Source: Fredinandcohnia onubensis
Lineage (GTDB): Bacteria; Bacillota; Bacilli; Bacillales; Bacillaceae_L
NCBI RefSeq assembly: GCF_031181385.1
Contig: NZ_JAPSKV010000012.1
Coordinates: 1-64,000, forward strand
Reading direction: 5' to 3'
DNA length: 64,000 nt
Under the pieces are notes generated by a model. The model saw only the letters and a list, made by a program, of their open reading frames with translations. It searched no databases and was not told the DNA's origin. Below are positions 37,253 to 48,337 of the stretch, in pieces; position 1 is the stretch's first letter; every line of letters starts with the position of its first letter. Both the position numbers and the translations under genes were made by a program.

Positions 37253-38674
37253 ATGTCAAAAGAATACGATTTAGTGATTTTAGGAGGAGGGACCGGTGGC
37301 TATGTAGCTGCCATTCGTGCCTCACAACTGGGACTGAAAGTGGCAGTAGTAGAAAAAGGTAAGCTTGGAGGAACCTGTTTACATGCAGGATGTATCCCAA
37401 GTAAAGCCCTACTTAGAAGTGCTGAAGTGTATGCAACAACGAAAAGAAGTGAAGAATTTGGGGTTATCACAAAAGATGTTTCACTTGATTTTTCAAAAGT
37501 ACAGGAACGAAAAGATAAAATCACTGAGCAACTTTATAAAGGTGTTCAACATTTAATGAAACAAGGGAAAATCGATGTCGTTGACGGATTTGGACGCATC
37601 TTAGGCCCATCTATATTTTCACCAATGCCTGGAACAATTTCAGTCGAAATGAATAATGGCGAAGAAAATGAAATGTTGATTCCTAAAAATGTAATTATTG
37701 CAACAGGGTCTAGACCTCGTTCTTTACCTGGACTTGAAATTGATGGGGAATACGTTTTAACCTCTGATGAAGCTCTTCAATTGGAGAGTCTGCCAAAATC
37801 AATAGTCATTGTTGGCGGAGGTGTAATAGGTATTGAATGGGCGTCAATGCTACACGATTTCGGTGTTGAAGTTACAGTCCTTGAGTATTCGAATCGAATT
37901 CTTCCAACCGAGGATCATGAAATTTCAAAGGAAATGCAGCGATTGCTAAAGAAAAAAGGCGTAAAAATTGTTACAGGTGCAAAGGTATTGCCGGAGACCC
38001 TTGAAAAAGGAGAAGGAATTACGATTCAAGCTGAGCAAAAAGGGGAAATAAAATCTTTTTCAGCAGAAAAGGTTCTTGTATCTGTTGGTCGACAAGCAAA
38101 TGTAGAAAATATTGGCCTAGAAAATACGGAGATTGTTGTAGAAAAAGGGTATATCAAAACGAATGAATTTTTCCAAACGAAAGAGTCTCATATTTATGCA
38201 ATTGGAGACGTAATTGGCGGCCTTCAACTTGCACATGTTGCATCCCATGAGGGAATTGTGGCCGTTGAGCATATTGCTGGTGAGAATCCGATGCCGATTG
38301 ATTATTCCCTCGTATCTAAATGTGTATACAGTAATCCTGAAGTAGCGAGTGTTGGTTTTACTGAAGAGGAAGCGAAAGAAAAAGGTTACACAGTGAAAGT
38401 AGGGAAGTTTTCATTTAGAGCAATTGGGAAAGCCCTTGTTTTTGGTGAATCTGACGGATTTGTAAAACTTGTTGTTGATGAAGTTACTGACGATTTACTA
38501 GGTGTTCATATGATTGGTCCTCATGTCACGGATATGATTTCAGAGGCTGGATTAGCAAGAGTACTAGATGCAACTCCATGGGAGGTAGCACACACCATAC
38601 ACCCTCATCCAACCTTGTCTGAAGCGATTGGGGAAGCTGCTTTAGCTGTTGATGGTAAAGCCATACACGCATAA
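37253..38674 (+). CDS. lpdV: Dihydrolipoyl dehydrogenase (E3) of the branched-chain complex
   Basis: LpdV re-oxidises the lipoamide of BkdB with FAD and NAD. It has the FAD site YDLVILGGGTGGYVAAIRA, the redox disulfide GGTCLHAGCIPSK, the NAD site IVIVGGGVIGIEWASML and the C-terminal His-Glu pair in HTIHPHPTLSEAIGEA. It has 473 residues. It lies between buk and bkdAA as in B. subtilis. Confidence 0.96.
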   Translation: MSKEYDLVILGGGTGGYVAAIRASQLGLKVAVVEKGKLGGTCLHAGCIPSKALLRSAEVYATTKRSEEFGVITKDVSLDFSKVQERKDKITEQLYKGVQHLMKQGKIDVVDGFGRILGPSIFSPMPGTISVEMNNGEENEMLIPKNVIIATGSRPRSLPGLEIDGEYVLTSDEALQLESLPKSIVIVGGGVIGIEWASMLHDFGVEVTVLEYSNRILPTEDHEISKEMQRLLKKKGVKIVTGAKVLPETLEKGEGITIQAEQKGEIKSFSAEKVLVSVGRQANVENIGLENTEIVVEKGYIKTNEFFQTKESHIYAIGDVIGGLQLAHVASHEGIVAVEHIAGENPMPIDYSLVSKCVYSNPEVASVGFTEEEAKEKGYTVKVGKFSFRAIGKALVFGESDGFVKLVVDEVTDDLLGVHMIGPHVTDMISEAGLARVLDATPWEVAHTIHPHPTLSEAIGEAALAVDGKAIHA

Positions 38675-38752
38675 TTTTGTTCTGATTTTAATAATTTTAA
38701 TTAGCGGGCTTGTCCAACCTGCGAAAATTATGATTTTTAAGGAGGTCTTTTC

Positions 38753-39748
38753 ATGTCCGAAAATCGTCATCAAGCATTGGGGTTAAGTGATGATGCAGTT
38801 CTTGAAATGTATGAAACAATGCTTTTAGCAAGAAAAATAGATGAGAGAATGTGGTTATTAAACCGCGCAGGTAAAATTCCATTTGTCATTTCCTGTCAAG
38901 GTCAAGAAGCAGCACAAGTAGGTGCGGCATTTGCACTTGAACGTGAAAAAGATTATGTATTGCCATACTACAGGGATATGGGAGTCGTTCTTACATTTGG
39001 AATGACGGCAAAGGAACTAATGTTGTCTGCATTTGCAAAAGCTGAAGACCCAAATTCAGGTGGACGTCAAATGCCTGGTCATTTTGGTCAAAAGAAAAAC
39101 CGTATTGTGACGGGTTCGTCTCCTGTTACTACTCAGGTTCCTCATGCAGTAGGTGTAGCCTTAGGGGGAAGGATGGAAGGAAAAGATTTAGTTGCTTTTG
39201 TTACATTCGGTGAAGGTTCATCTAACCAAGGCGACTTCCATGAAGGTGCGAATTTCGCAGCTGTCCACAAACTCCCTGTTATCTTCATGTGTGAAAATAA
39301 TAAATACGCCATTTCTGTTCCGTATGAAAAGCAGGTAGCCTGTGAAAAGATTTCCGATCGTGCCATTGGATATGGAATGCCTGGTGTAACTGTTGATGGA
39401 AATGATCCTCTTGAAGTATATAAAGCAGTGAAAGAAGCAGCAGATAGAGGCCGCCAGGGGGAAGGGCCAACTTTAGTTGAGACGATCTCGTATCGTCTGA
39501 CTGCACACTCATCTGATGATGATGATCGTGCATATCGTGAGCAGGAAGAGGTGGCAGAAGCAAAGAAGAATGATCCAATCCTCTCTTTTGCGGCTTATTT
39601 AAAGGAAGTAGGAGTACTAGATAAGGCAAAAGAACAGGAAATCGTAGACCGAATTGCGAAGCTTGTTAACGAAGCAACAGACTATGCAGAAAATGCTCCA
39701 TACGCGGAGCCAGAGCATGCTCTAAAATATGTTTACGCTGAACAGTAA
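38753..39748 (+). CDS. bkdAA: Branched-chain 2-oxoacid dehydrogenase E1 alpha subunit
   Basis: The E1 alpha chain binds thiamine diphosphate and decarboxylates the branched 2-oxoacids made by Bcd. The cofactor motif is FGEGSSNQGDFHEGANFAAV ending at the conserved asparagine in CENNKYA, and the phosphorylation-loop region YRLTAHSSDDDDRAYR is present. It has 331 residues. An AAGGAGGT site precedes the ATG; bkdAB starts 12 bp after it. Confidence 0.96.
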   Translation: MSENRHQALGLSDDAVLEMYETMLLARKIDERMWLLNRAGKIPFVISCQGQEAAQVGAAFALEREKDYVLPYYRDMGVVLTFGMTAKELMLSAFAKAEDPNSGGRQMPGHFGQKKNRIVTGSSPVTTQVPHAVGVALGGRMEGKDLVAFVTFGEGSSNQGDFHEGANFAAVHKLPVIFMCENNKYAISVPYEKQVACEKISDRAIGYGMPGVTVDGNDPLEVYKAVKEAADRGRQGEGPTLVETISYRLTAHSSDDDDRAYREQEEVAEAKKNDPILSFAAYLKEVGVLDKAKEQEIVDRIAKLVNEATDYAENAPYAEPEHALKYVYAEQ

Positions 39749-39760
39749 GGGGGAAAAAGA

Positions 39761-40744
39761 ATGGCTGTAATTTCATATATTGATGCCGTGACGATGGCAA
39801 TTCGTGAAGAAATGGAACGTGATCCTAAAGTTTTTATATTGGGAGAGGATGTAGGAAAAAAAGGTGGAGTGTTTAAGGCAACAAGTGGGCTATATGAAAA
39901 ATTTGGAGAGCAACGTGTAATTGACACCCCTTTAGCTGAGTCAGCCATTGCAGGTGTTGGGATTGGTGCAGCAATGTACGGAATGAGACCTATTGCTGAA
40001 ATGCAATTTGCTGATTTTATTATGCCTGCAGTCAATCAAATTATTTCAGAAGCAGCTAAAATAAGATATCGTTCGAACAATGATTGGAGTTGTCCAATTA
40101 CGATTCGTGCTCCATATGGTGGAGGAGTCCATGGTGCACTTTATCATTCACAATCAGTTGAAGCGGTTTTTGCAAACCAACCGGGCTTGAAAATTGTGAT
40201 GCCATCTACCCCTTATGATGTAAAAGGCTTGTTAAAGGCTGCTATTCGTGATGAAGACCCAGTTTTATTCTTCGAACATAAACGTGCTTATCGCTTAATT
40301 AAAGGCGAGGTACCAGATGATGACTATGTATTGCCAATTGGTAAGGCAGATGTGAAGCGTGAAGGTGACGATATTACGGTAATTACTTATGGATTGTGTG
40401 TGCATTTTGCTTTGCAGGCTGCAGAGCGTCTTGCACAGGATGGAATTCAAGCTCATATTCTTGATTTACGTACCGTATATCCGCTTGATAAAGAAGCAAT
40501 TATTGAAGCAGCTTCAAAGACGGGCAAAGTCTTACTGTTAACAGAAGACAATAAAGAAGGAAGTATTATAAGTGAAGTTTCCGCAATCATTGCTGAGAAT
40601 TGTTTATTTGATTTGGACGCACCAATTAAGAGACTTGCCGGTCCAGAAGTACCTGCTATGCCATACGCACCAACAATGGAAAAATACTTCATGGTGAACC
40701 CAGACAAAGTCGAAAAAGCAATGAGAGAGCTAGCGGAATTTTAA
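39761..40744 (+). CDS. bkdAB: Branched-chain 2-oxoacid dehydrogenase E1 beta subunit
   Basis: The E1 beta chain pairs with BkdAA to form the active site. Conserved parts include FILGEDVGKKGGVFKATSGL, DTPLAESAIAGVGIGAAMYG and the C-terminal RLAGPEVPAMPYAPTMEKYF. The 327-residue length is normal. AAGGGGG precedes its ATG. Confidence 0.96.
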   Translation: MAVISYIDAVTMAIREEMERDPKVFILGEDVGKKGGVFKATSGLYEKFGEQRVIDTPLAESAIAGVGIGAAMYGMRPIAEMQFADFIMPAVNQIISEAAKIRYRSNNDWSCPITIRAPYGGGVHGALYHSQSVEAVFANQPGLKIVMPSTPYDVKGLLKAAIRDEDPVLFFEHKRAYRLIKGEVPDDDYVLPIGKADVKREGDDITVITYGLCVHFALQAAERLAQDGIQAHILDLRTVYPLDKEAIIEAASKTGKVLLLTEDNKEGSIISEVSAIIAENCLFDLDAPIKRLAGPEVPAMPYAPTMEKYFMVNPDKVEKAMRELAEF

Positions 40745-40797
40745 CTTTATTTTATTTGCGCAGAAGTTATTCTGCTTTAAATGAGGAGGTTTCATGA

Positions 40798-42084
40798 TTG
40801 GCGACTGAAAAAATAACAATGCCCCAACTCGGTGAGAGTGTTACAGAGGGCACCATCAGTAAATGGCTTGTCGCAGTTGGAGATACTGTAAACAAATATG
40901 ATCCATTAGCAGAAGTAATGACAGATAAAGTGAATGCAGAGGTACCTTCTTCGTTCTCAGGAACAATAAAAGAGCTTATTGCGGAAGAAGGAGAAACTCT
41001 AGCAGTAGGTGAAGTAATCTGTGTGATTGAAACGGCAGGAAGTGAAACTGCTGATCAGAAGTCAACCCCAAGCACTGACAAAGAAGACACTTCTGAAAAA
41101 GCTACAAATGTAGTGGCAGAGCAAAGTGATACTTCCCAAAAATTACGCTATTCACCGGCCGTTCTAATGCTTTCGCAGGAACATAATATCGACCTAACTC
41201 AGGTAAAAGGAACTGGAGCGGGCGGTAGAATAACACGTAAGGATCTCCAAAAGCTGATTGAGTCTGGTCAGATACCTACAGCTGGTCAGGAAGTAGAAAC
41301 AGTAGAGTCTAAACCTACTAGCCAACCTGTTGCTAGCCCGCAATCTAGTAGGCCTGCGTCACCATCTAACATACCGGTTGCCGTTGGTGATGTTGAAATA
41401 CCAGTAACTGGGGTGCGGAAAGCGATTGCGGCAAATATGCTGCGTAGTAAGCATGAAGCTCCACATGCGTGGACCATGATTGAAGTGGATGCTACCAATA
41501 TGGTCGCATACAGAAATTCGATTAAAAATGAATTTAAACAAAAAGAAGGGTTTAACCTTACATTCTTTGCGTTTTTCGTAAAAGCAGTCGCTCAATCGCT
41601 CAAGGAATTCCCACAAATAAATTCAATGTGGGCAGGAGATAAAATTATTCAGAAAAAGGATATTAATATTTCAATTGCAGTTGCCACAGAAGATGCTCTA
41701 TTTGTTCCAGTTATTAAGAATGCGGACGAAAAATCAATTAAAGGGATTGCAAGGGAAATCACTGAGTTAGCAACAAAGGTTCGAGCTGGGAAGCTTTCTG
41801 CTGACGATATGCAGGGCGGTACCTTCACAGTGAATAATACAGGTTCATTTGGTTCGATCCAGTCAATGGGGATAATCAATTATCCGCAAGCAGCCATTTT
41901 GCAGGTTGAATCAATCGTACAACGACCAGTAATCATTAATGGAATGATTGCTGTTCGCGATATGGTGAATCTCTGTATGTCTCTTGACCACCGTGTATTA
42001 GACGGTCTTATTGCAGGACGATTCTTAGCACGAGTCAAGGAAATCATTGAAACTACCACAAAAGAAAATACATCTATTTATTAA
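40798..42084 (+). CDS. bkdB: Branched-chain 2-oxoacid dehydrogenase E2 (lipoamide acyltransferase)
   Basis: The E2 core transfers the branched acyl group to CoA. Domains in order: lipoyl domain (about 1-78) with the lipoylated lysine in EVMTDKVNAEV, an acidic/Ser-rich linker, a peripheral subunit-binding domain (RYSPAVLMLSQEHNIDL, GTGAGGRITRKDL), a second linker, and the catalytic domain ending in SLDHRVLDG with the active-site His. It has 428 residues. The TTG start is 8 nt after AGGAGG; an out-of-frame ATG at 40794 leads to a stop after four codons. Confidence 0.95.
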   Translation: MATEKITMPQLGESVTEGTISKWLVAVGDTVNKYDPLAEVMTDKVNAEVPSSFSGTIKELIAEEGETLAVGEVICVIETAGSETADQKSTPSTDKEDTSEKATNVVAEQSDTSQKLRYSPAVLMLSQEHNIDLTQVKGTGAGGRITRKDLQKLIESGQIPTAGQEVETVESKPTSQPVASPQSSRPASPSNIPVAVGDVEIPVTGVRKAIAANMLRSKHEAPHAWTMIEVDATNMVAYRNSIKNEFKQKEGFNLTFFAFFVKAVAQSLKEFPQINSMWAGDKIIQKKDINISIAVATEDALFVPVIKNADEKSIKGIAREITELATKVRAGKLSADDMQGGTFTVNNTGSFGSIQSMGIINYPQAAILQVESIVQRPVIINGMIAVRDMVNLCMSLDHRVLDGLIAGRFLARVKEIIETTTKENTSIY

Positions 42085-42109
42085 GACATTGCCTAGGCAG
42101 TGTCTTTTT
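42083..42109 (+). terminator. Terminator of the ptb-bkd operon
   Basis: Stem AAGACATTGCC / GGCAGTGTCTT around TA, with one G-U pair, then a T run. It overlaps the bkdB stop codon. Confidence 0.88.
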
Positions 42110-42192
42110 AACTTTTATCTATTCATTGCGGCATCCCATTTTATATACTAAAATTATAGTTGAAAACGATTACGAAGGTAGGGGGAATCCTT

Positions 42193-44100
42193 GTGACGAA
42201 TAAATCGAAAAAATACCAAGATATTACCTTCCCATCCATAGATTATGAGACATGGAAACAGGAAGCAGAGAAATCATTAAAAGGAAAGCCTCTTGAAAAG
42301 TTACATAAAAAAACATATGAAAAAATTACACTAAAACCTATTTATACAAGGGAAGACATTCAGCATATACCATTTCTAAAAGATATGCCTGGAGAGGGCT
42401 CAAAAGTGCGTGGTTCAAAACCTACTGGATACGTGAACAACCCATGGCAAGTGAGTCAAGAATTAGACATACAAACGCCTAAAGAATTCAACAATGCGTT
42501 AAAGGATGCACTACAAAATGGACAAACGATGATCCATTTTACATTGCAAACGGAAAATAACCCGAAAGAGGGACTGGCCTTACATAACGAAAACGATTTG
42601 AAGGAAGCCTTTGATGGCATCTCATTGTCAAATACACCAGTCTTAATTGATACACAAACTGATTTATTACCTTTTTTATCACTGATTGAATCTTATGCAA
42701 AAGAAGATTCTCTCACAGGAACAATCGGGATGGACCCACTCGCGACTTTAGTCGAAAATGGACAGCTACCTTTAAAACTTGAAGTTGCCTATGAACAATT
42801 ATCAAAATCGGTAAAATGGGCCACAGAGAAACAAGCCAATTTAAGAACGATTCTTGTCAAAGGGTCACCATATCATAATGGTGGGGCAAATGCGGTACAA
42901 GAACTTGCTTATACAATCGGAACTGGGATTGAGTATATATGCGAATTACTAGATAGAAAGCATTCAATTGATGAAATAGCACAACGTATGACGTATACTT
43001 TTTCAATTGGTTCAAATGTATTTATGGAAATTGCGAAAATAAGAGCTGCAAGGATGATTTGGTCGACAGTTATTGAAGCGTACGGAGGAAATGAAGATTC
43101 CTCAAAAATGCATATCCATGCAAGAACATCAGCATTTACAAAAACAATCCACGACCCTTATGTGAATATGCTTCGTTCTACTATAGAAGCTTTTTCTGCA
43201 ATTGTTGGTGGAATTGAAAGCCTACACGTTTCTGCATTTGATGAACCAATCAAGAGTTCGGATTCTTTTTCGAGAAGAATTGCAAGAAACACTCAAGCGA
43301 TCCTTCTCAAGGAATCCTTTTTAGATAAGGTGATTGACCCTGCAGGTGGCTCTTGGTATGTCGAAGCATTAACAAACGAACTTGCAAAGAGTGCATGGGA
43401 GCTATTAAATCAAATTGAGTCTCAGGGTGGAATGCTTGAAGCCTTAAAATCAGGAAGTGTTCAAGAAAGCATTTCAACTGTTCTATCGGAAAGACAAAAA
43501 AATGTGAACCTTCGAAGAGATAAAATTGTCGGCACGAATATGTATGCTAATATTCAAGAAACATCGATTGGTCAAATAGAGCAAAAAGAAATAAATCAAA
43601 GCTCAGAGTCTTCCTTTTTAATCAATCCAATTCCTTCAGTAAGAATTTCGGAAAGCTTTGAATTACTGAGAAAAGCTTCAGAGGATTATCTGCAAGCTAC
43701 TGGTGAACGTCCTAAAGTTGGTATAGTAAATTTAGGTCCTATTCCTGAACATAAACCAAGAGCAGACTTCATTACGGGGTTCTTAGAAGCAGGAGGTTTC
43801 CAAGTTTTGAAAAATGATGGATATCTGAATGTTGAAGACGCTATTGCAGGAGCAAAGGCTATGAATCTTAGAACTTTTGTATTCTGTGGGCAGGACGAAT
43901 CATACAAAGAAATGGCTATAAGAATATGTGGTGAACTCAAGGAATTCAACCAAGACTTGCGTTTCTTTATAGCAGGAAAACCGGAAGATGAGGCACCATT
44001 TTTAAAAGCGGGAATCAGTGATTTTATCCATATTGGCACAAATTGTTTTGGATTTTTACATCAATTACAACAAGAGATGGGGGTGAAGCAACATGGCTAA
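42193..44100 (+). CDS. mutA: Methylmalonyl-CoA mutase small subunit
   Basis: MutA is the non-catalytic partner of MutB. The 635-residue protein has a mutase-type barrel domain (about 30-480) and a C-terminal cobalamin-domain fold that has lost the DxHxxG motif: the equivalent stretch reads [18 protein letters not shown]. The start is GTG 42193 just after AGGGGGAA; the TTG at 42160 is rejected for lack of a binding site. No cobalamin riboswitch is visible upstream. Its stop overlaps the mutB ATG by 8 nt. Confidence 0.93.
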   Translation: MTNKSKKYQDITFPSIDYETWKQEAEKSLKGKPLEKLHKKTYEKITLKPIYTREDIQHIPFLKDMPGEGSKVRGSKPTGYVNNPWQVSQELDIQTPKEFNNALKDALQNGQTMIHFTLQTENNPKEGLALHNENDLKEAFDGISLSNTPVLIDTQTDLLPFLSLIESYAKEDSLTGTIGMDPLATLVENGQLPLKLEVAYEQLSKSVKWATEKQANLRTILVKGSPYHNGGANAVQELAYTIGTGIEYICELLDRKHSIDEIAQRMTYTFSIGSNVFMEIAKIRAARMIWSTVIEAYGGNEDSSKMHIHARTSAFTKTIHDPYVNMLRSTIEAFSAIVGGIESLHVSAFDEPIKSSDSFSRRIARNTQAILLKESFLDKVIDPAGGSWYVEALTNELAKSAWELLNQIESQGGMLEALKSGSVQESISTVLSERQKNVNLRRDKIVGTNMYANIQETSIGQIEQKEINQSSESSFLINPIPSVRISESFELLRKASEDYLQATGERPKVGIVNLGPIPEHKPRADFITGFLEAGGFQVLKNDGYLNVEDAIAGAKAMNLRTFVFCGQDESYKEMAIRICGELKEFNQDLRFFIAGKPEDEAPFLKAGISDFIHIGTNCFGFLHQLQQEMGVKQHG

Positions 44101-46291
44101 AAGACTTGATCTCTCTAAAATAAAGTTAAAGAAGTCTGATATACCGTCTACTCCTGAACAATGGACTGAAAAAGTAGAAGAAGAAATCAAGCGATCTATT
44201 GAGGATTTACTATTTGAGACAAACGAACAAATTGCAATAAAACCTTTATATACAGAAAAAGATTTGGAGGAGCTAACTCATCTTGACTTTATGCCTGGTA
44301 TTCCTCCATTCTTACGTGGGCCATATCCAACAATGTACGTCAATCGCCCATGGACGGTTCGTCAGTACGCTGGATTTTCCACTGCAGAGGAAAGTAATGC
44401 TTTTTATCGCCGAAATCTTGCAATGGGGCAAAAAGGCCTTTCTGTTGCATTTGATTTAGCAACTCATCGTGGTTATGATTCAGACCACCCCCGTGTTGTT
44501 GGTGATGTTGGTAAAGCTGGGGTAGCAATTGACTCAATTCTTGATATGAAAACATTATTTGATGGAATTCCACTTGATCAAATGAGTGTTTCGATGACGA
44601 TGAATGGTGCGGTGCTTCCAATCATGGCTTTCTATATCGTTACAGCAGAGGAACAGGGGGTTCCTCCTGAAAAATTATCGGGAACGATTCAGAATGATAT
44701 ATTGAAAGAATATATGGTTCGAAATACGTATATTTACCCACCAGAAACTTCAATGAGAATTATTTCTGATATTTTTGAGTACACGTCTAACAAGATGCCG
44801 AAGTTCAATAGCATTAGTATTTCTGGATATCATATGCAAGAAGCAGGTGCACCAGCAGACCTTGAATTAGCATATACCCTTGCAGATGGGTTGGAATATG
44901 TGCGAACAGGAATTAAAAAGGGGATAGACATTGATTCCTTTGCGCCTCGCTTATCTTTTTTCTGGGCAATTGGAATGAATTATTTTATGGAGGTAGCGAA
45001 GATGAGAGCGGCTCGACTCATTTGGGCGCAAATGATGAAGGCCTTCAATCCGAAAAATCCCAAATCCCTTGCTCTAAGAACTCATTCACAAACTTCAGGA
45101 TGGAGCTTAACCGAGCAAGACCCTTACAATAATGTCACAAGAACATGTATTGAAGCATTGGCTGCCGTCTCTGGGCATACCCAATCCTTGCATACAAACG
45201 CACTAGATGAGGCGATCGCACTACCAACTGATTTCTCTGCCCGTATCGCTCGAAACACGCAATTATATTTACAAGATGAAACGGGGATTTGTAATGTAAT
45301 TGATCCGTGGGGTGGCTCCTATTATGTGGAATCCTTAACCAAGGAGCTTATGGACAGAGCGTGGAAGCATATTGAGGAGATTGAAGAGCTTGGTGGAATG
45401 ACCAAAGCAATTGAAACAGGTCTGCCAAAAATGAGAATTGAGGAAGCGTCCGCTAGACGCCAGGCAAGAATTGATTCCGGCAAAGAGACCATTATTGGTG
45501 TGAATAAATATCGATTACAAAAAGAGGATCCAATTGATATTTTAGATATTGATAATACGGCAGTTCGCTTGAAACAAATTGAGAGACTAAATGATTTAAA
45601 AGCTTCTCGTGATGACAACAAAGTCGATGTGGCATTGGCTGCCATTACAAACGCAGTTGCAACAGGAGAAGGAAATTTATTGGAGTTAGCGGTGAATGCT
45701 GCTAGAGTTCGTGCTACTTTAGGAGAAATTTCAAATGCAGTTGAAAAAGCATCGCAAAGACATAAAGCAGTTATTCGTTCAATTAGTGGAATCTATAGCT
45801 CTGAATATTCAAATGAGGAAGAAATTATGAATGTTAAACATATGACGGATGAGTTTTTGGAGAATGAGGGAAGACGTCCGAGAATCCTGATTGCAAAAAT
45901 GGGTCAAGATGGACATGACCGGGGAGCAAAGGTAATTGCTACTGCCTTCGCGGACCTTGGCTTTGATGTGGATATCGGCCCGTTATTCCAGACACCTGCA
46001 GAAACAGCCCTACAAGCAGTGGAGAATGATGTACATGTAATTGGAATGAGCTCTCTTGCTGCGGGCCATAAAACATTACTGCCACAGCTTATAGAGGAAC
46101 TTAGAAAACTAGGACGAGAGGATATTATTGTGATCGTGGGCGGTGTCATCCCTGCACAGGATTATGTGTACTTGAAAGAACAAGGTGCAGCAGCCATTTT
46201 CGGACCTGGTACGGTAATACCAGTCGCCGCCCAAACAGTCATCGAGGAAATTTATCATCGTTTAGGGTATGAGGAAGAGAGCAATGAATGA
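44093..46291 (+). CDS. mutB: Methylmalonyl-CoA mutase large (catalytic) subunit
   Basis: MutB rearranges (R)-methylmalonyl-CoA to succinyl-CoA with adenosylcobalamin. The 732-residue protein has the barrel domain with [20 protein letters not shown] and [19 protein letters not shown], and a C-terminal B12 domain with [15 protein letters not shown], whose His is the lower ligand of cobalt, plus [21 protein letters not shown] precedes the ATG. It overlaps mutA at its start and meaB at its end. Confidence 0.97.
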   Translation: MAKRLDLSKIKLKKSDIPSTPEQWTEKVEEEIKRSIEDLLFETNEQIAIKPLYTEKDLEELTHLDFMPGIPPFLRGPYPTMYVNRPWTVRQYAGFSTAEESNAFYRRNLAMGQKGLSVAFDLATHRGYDSDHPRVVGDVGKAGVAIDSILDMKTLFDGIPLDQMSVSMTMNGAVLPIMAFYIVTAEEQGVPPEKLSGTIQNDILKEYMVRNTYIYPPETSMRIISDIFEYTSNKMPKFNSISISGYHMQEAGAPADLELAYTLADGLEYVRTGIKKGIDIDSFAPRLSFFWAIGMNYFMEVAKMRAARLIWAQMMKAFNPKNPKSLALRTHSQTSGWSLTEQDPYNNVTRTCIEALAAVSGHTQSLHTNALDEAIALPTDFSARIARNTQLYLQDETGICNVIDPWGGSYYVESLTKELMDRAWKHIEEIEELGGMTKAIETGLPKMRIEEASARRQARIDSGKETIIGVNKYRLQKEDPIDILDIDNTAVRLKQIERLNDLKASRDDNKVDVALAAITNAVATGEGNLLELAVNAARVRATLGEISNAVEKASQRHKAVIRSISGIYSSEYSNEEEIMNVKHMTDEFLENEGRRPRILIAKMGQDGHDRGAKVIATAFADLGFDVDIGPLFQTPAETALQAVENDVHVIGMSSLAAGHKTLLPQLIEELRKLGREDIIVIVGGVIPAQDYVYLKEQGAAAIFGPGTVIPVAAQTVIEEIYHRLGYEEESNE

Positions 46292-47384
46292 CAAGAAAAA
46301 TCGTCCTGATTGGGTGCCAGAAAACGCCTCTGATAGTTTCACAACCGAAATCGTGCAGGGAAAAGAACAAAATAACCCTACTGAAAGACGTAAATTTGTG
46401 AAAAAGAAAGAGCGTTCTATAGAAGAGTTTGTGCAAGGAATTCGAAACGGTGATCGCGCTATTCTTGCACAAGCGATTACACTTGTTGAAAGTAATGCAA
46501 AACGTCATCAAGACCAGGCTCAGGATGTTATTAATGAAATTCTGCTCTATACAGGTAACTCCGTTAGGATTGGTATAACAGGAGTACCCGGAGCGGGGAA
46601 AAGTACATTCATTGAAAGCTTCGGTTCGTATTTATGTGAGCAGGGGCATCGTGTAGCTGTTTTAGCTGTTGACCCAAGTAGCAGTATTACAGGTGGAAGT
46701 ATTCTTGGGGATAAGACAAGAATGGAGACACTTGCCCGTAATAAGAATGCATTTATTCGACCATCACCTTCAGGCGGGACCCTTGGTGGGGTTAATCGAA
46801 AAACAAGAGAAACGATTTTACTTTGCGAAGCAGCGGGTTTTGATGTGATTTTAGTAGAGACAATTGGTGTAGGACAAAGTGAAGTTGTAGTAAGAAGCAT
46901 GGTCGATTTTTTCCTTCTTCTCGTTTTGACAGGTGCAGGAGATGAATTGCAAGGTATGAAAAAAGGGGTCATGGAGCTAGCTGATGCATTATTGATAAAT
47001 AAAGCCGATGGTGACAATAGACAGAAGGCAAAGGTAGCGCGCGGTGAGTACAATCGGATTCTCCACTATCTTCAGCCAAGCACCAAGGGCTGGTCATCAA
47101 AGGCTTATACAGCTTCAGCACTTTATCATGAAGGTATGGAAGAAATGTGGAAAATTATCCAACGGTTTGTTGAGACAACGAAAGAATCCGGTGTCTTTAC
47201 AGAACGGAGGAACTCACAAACGAAGCATTGGATAAATGCGATGATAAAAGATTATCTTGAAGCAAGCTTCTTTAATCATCCGTCAATTAAAACACAACTT
47301 CCCATTTTAGAAAATAAGGTTGTCCAGGGGGACTTAAATGTGACCTCGGCTGTGAAAGAATTAATTCAGCTATATGAAGCATAA
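46284..47384 (+). CDS. meaB: Methylmalonyl-CoA mutase chaperone GTPase MeaB
   Basis: MeaB is a G3E-type GTPase that gates loading of adenosylcobalamin into the mutase and protects it from inactivation. The P-loop is [32 protein letters not shown] is the family switch region; [10 protein letters not shown] and [10 protein letters not shown] complete the GTPase motifs. The ATG at 46284 overlaps the mutB stop (ATGAATGA) and gives 366 residues; an ATG at 46269 within mutB is a less likely start. Often annotated ArgK in older records, but the context shows MeaB. Confidence 0.95.
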   Translation: MNDKKNRPDWVPENASDSFTTEIVQGKEQNNPTERRKFVKKKERSIEEFVQGIRNGDRAILAQAITLVESNAKRHQDQAQDVINEILLYTGNSVRIGITGVPGAGKSTFIESFGSYLCEQGHRVAVLAVDPSSSITGGSILGDKTRMETLARNKNAFIRPSPSGGTLGGVNRKTRETILLCEAAGFDVILVETIGVGQSEVVVRSMVDFFLLLVLTGAGDELQGMKKGVMELADALLINKADGDNRQKAKVARGEYNRILHYLQPSTKGWSSKAYTASALYHEGMEEMWKIIQRFVETTKESGVFTERRNSQTKHWINAMIKDYLEASFFNHPSIKTQLPILENKVVQGDLNVTSAVKELIQLYEA

Positions 47385-47387
47385 AAA

Positions 47388-47417
47388 AAGAAGGAGAGCA
47401 AAATATTGCTTTCCTTC
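47388..47417 (-). terminator. Hairpin after meaB with its T tract on the minus strand
   Basis: GAAGGAGAGCAA pairs with TTGCTTTCCTTC over 12 positions. On the + strand it is preceded by seven A and not followed by T, so as an intrinsic terminator it points the wrong way for meaB. No minus-strand gene is nearby. Confidence 0.45.
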
Positions 47418-47589
47418 CATCTAGGGAGTTTAGGGGTATGATCTAGATGTATTTATAGAATACCCGAATAATGTAATTTTAAACATTCTATTGGTAATTT
47501 AATCAAAGCATTATCGTTTGTAAAAACATGTTGTAAATTGATATTATTAAAGAAGGCTAAATAATTATCTAAGTGGAGGAGTGTTATAA

Positions 47590-48027
47590 ATGGAAATAGA
47601 TTTCAATTTGTTTATGAATGATATAGTAACAACAGCTCGTAAAGAAATTACGGAAGCTGGTTACCAAGAGTTAAAAACACCTGAAGAGGTTGATGAAGCA
47701 CTAAGTAAAGAAGGTACAACATTAGTAATGGTTAACTCAGTTTGTGGTTGTGCAGGTGGAATTGCAAGACCAGCGGCTGCACATTCAATCCATTATGATA
47801 AGCGTCCAGATCAATTAGTGACCGTGTTTGCTGGTCAAGATAAAGCTGCAACTGAAAAAGCGAGATCTTACTTTGAAGGTTATCCGCCATCATCACCATC
47901 ATTTGCATTATTAAAAGATGGTAAGGTTGTAAGAATGATTGAGCGTCACGAAATTGAAGGACATGAACCAATGGATGTAATTAATAAATTACAGGATTCC
48001 TTTGAAGAATATTGTGAAGAAGTATAA
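47590..48027 (+). CDS. brxB: Bacilliredoxin BrxB (YqiW)
   Basis: BrxB removes bacillithiol from mixed disulfides on oxidised proteins. The 145-residue thioredoxin-like protein has the family CGC active site in [15 protein letters not shown]. In B. subtilis yqiW also lies close to this region. The ATG follows GTGGAGGAG. The 200-bp gap before it holds an inverted repeat GGGTAT...ATACCC (about 47432-47466) but no clear promoter. Confidence 0.94.
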   Translation: MEIDFNLFMNDIVTTARKEITEAGYQELKTPEEVDEALSKEGTTLVMVNSVCGCAGGIARPAAAHSIHYDKRPDQLVTVFAGQDKAATEKARSYFEGYPPSSPSFALLKDGKVVRMIERHEIEGHEPMDVINKLQDSFEEYCEEV

Positions 48028-48033
48028 GAAGCC

Positions 48034-48059
48034 AGAAGCCTTAAAGGCTTCTTTTTTTT
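48034..48059 (+). terminator. Terminator of brxB
   Basis: Stem AGAAGCC / GGCTTCT with loop TTAAA and a following T8 run. Confidence 0.9.
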
Positions 48060-48263
48060 GAGATAAATAATAAAAATATGCATAATATAGTTGGTTCTTT
48101 ATCGCTTTTATACTTTAATTGTTTATATTAGTAAAGTGATTGGTGTGAATTATTGGAACGATTTTGCACTGCGATTTACCCTAAAGCCCATTGTAAGCAG
48201 AATAATTACAAGCTCGGAGTAAATAATAGAATTATTAATCAATTATTATTTTTAAAAAACATA

Positions 48264-48291
48264 TTGTATATTTATGCAGATGTGTTAAAAT
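48264..48291 (+). promoter_or_regulatory. Promoter of artPQR
   Basis: TTGTAT (48264-48269) and an extended -10, TGTTAAAAT (-10 at 48286-48291), are separated by 16 bp. The rest of the 48060-48337 gap is AT-rich without other signals I can support. Confidence 0.5.
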
Positions 48292-48298
48292 ACATTCT

Positions 48299-48316
48299 AT
48301 CGAATAATTATAAATA
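48299..48316 (+). promoter_or_regulatory. ARG-box-like site upstream of artP
   Basis: ATCGAATAATTATAAATA resembles the ArgR operator (TGAAT-N4-ATTCA core, three mismatches). It lies on the expected transcription start, a position suited to repression by the ArgR encoded at 25830. Confidence 0.35.
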
Positions 48317-48337
48317 ATGACATAGGGGGAAAACATA

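Noticed and set aside
42110-42192. Cobalamin riboswitch or strong promoter upstream of mutA
   Set aside because: The gap is only about 80 bp, too short for a B12 riboswitch, and I see no convincing -35/-10 pair.
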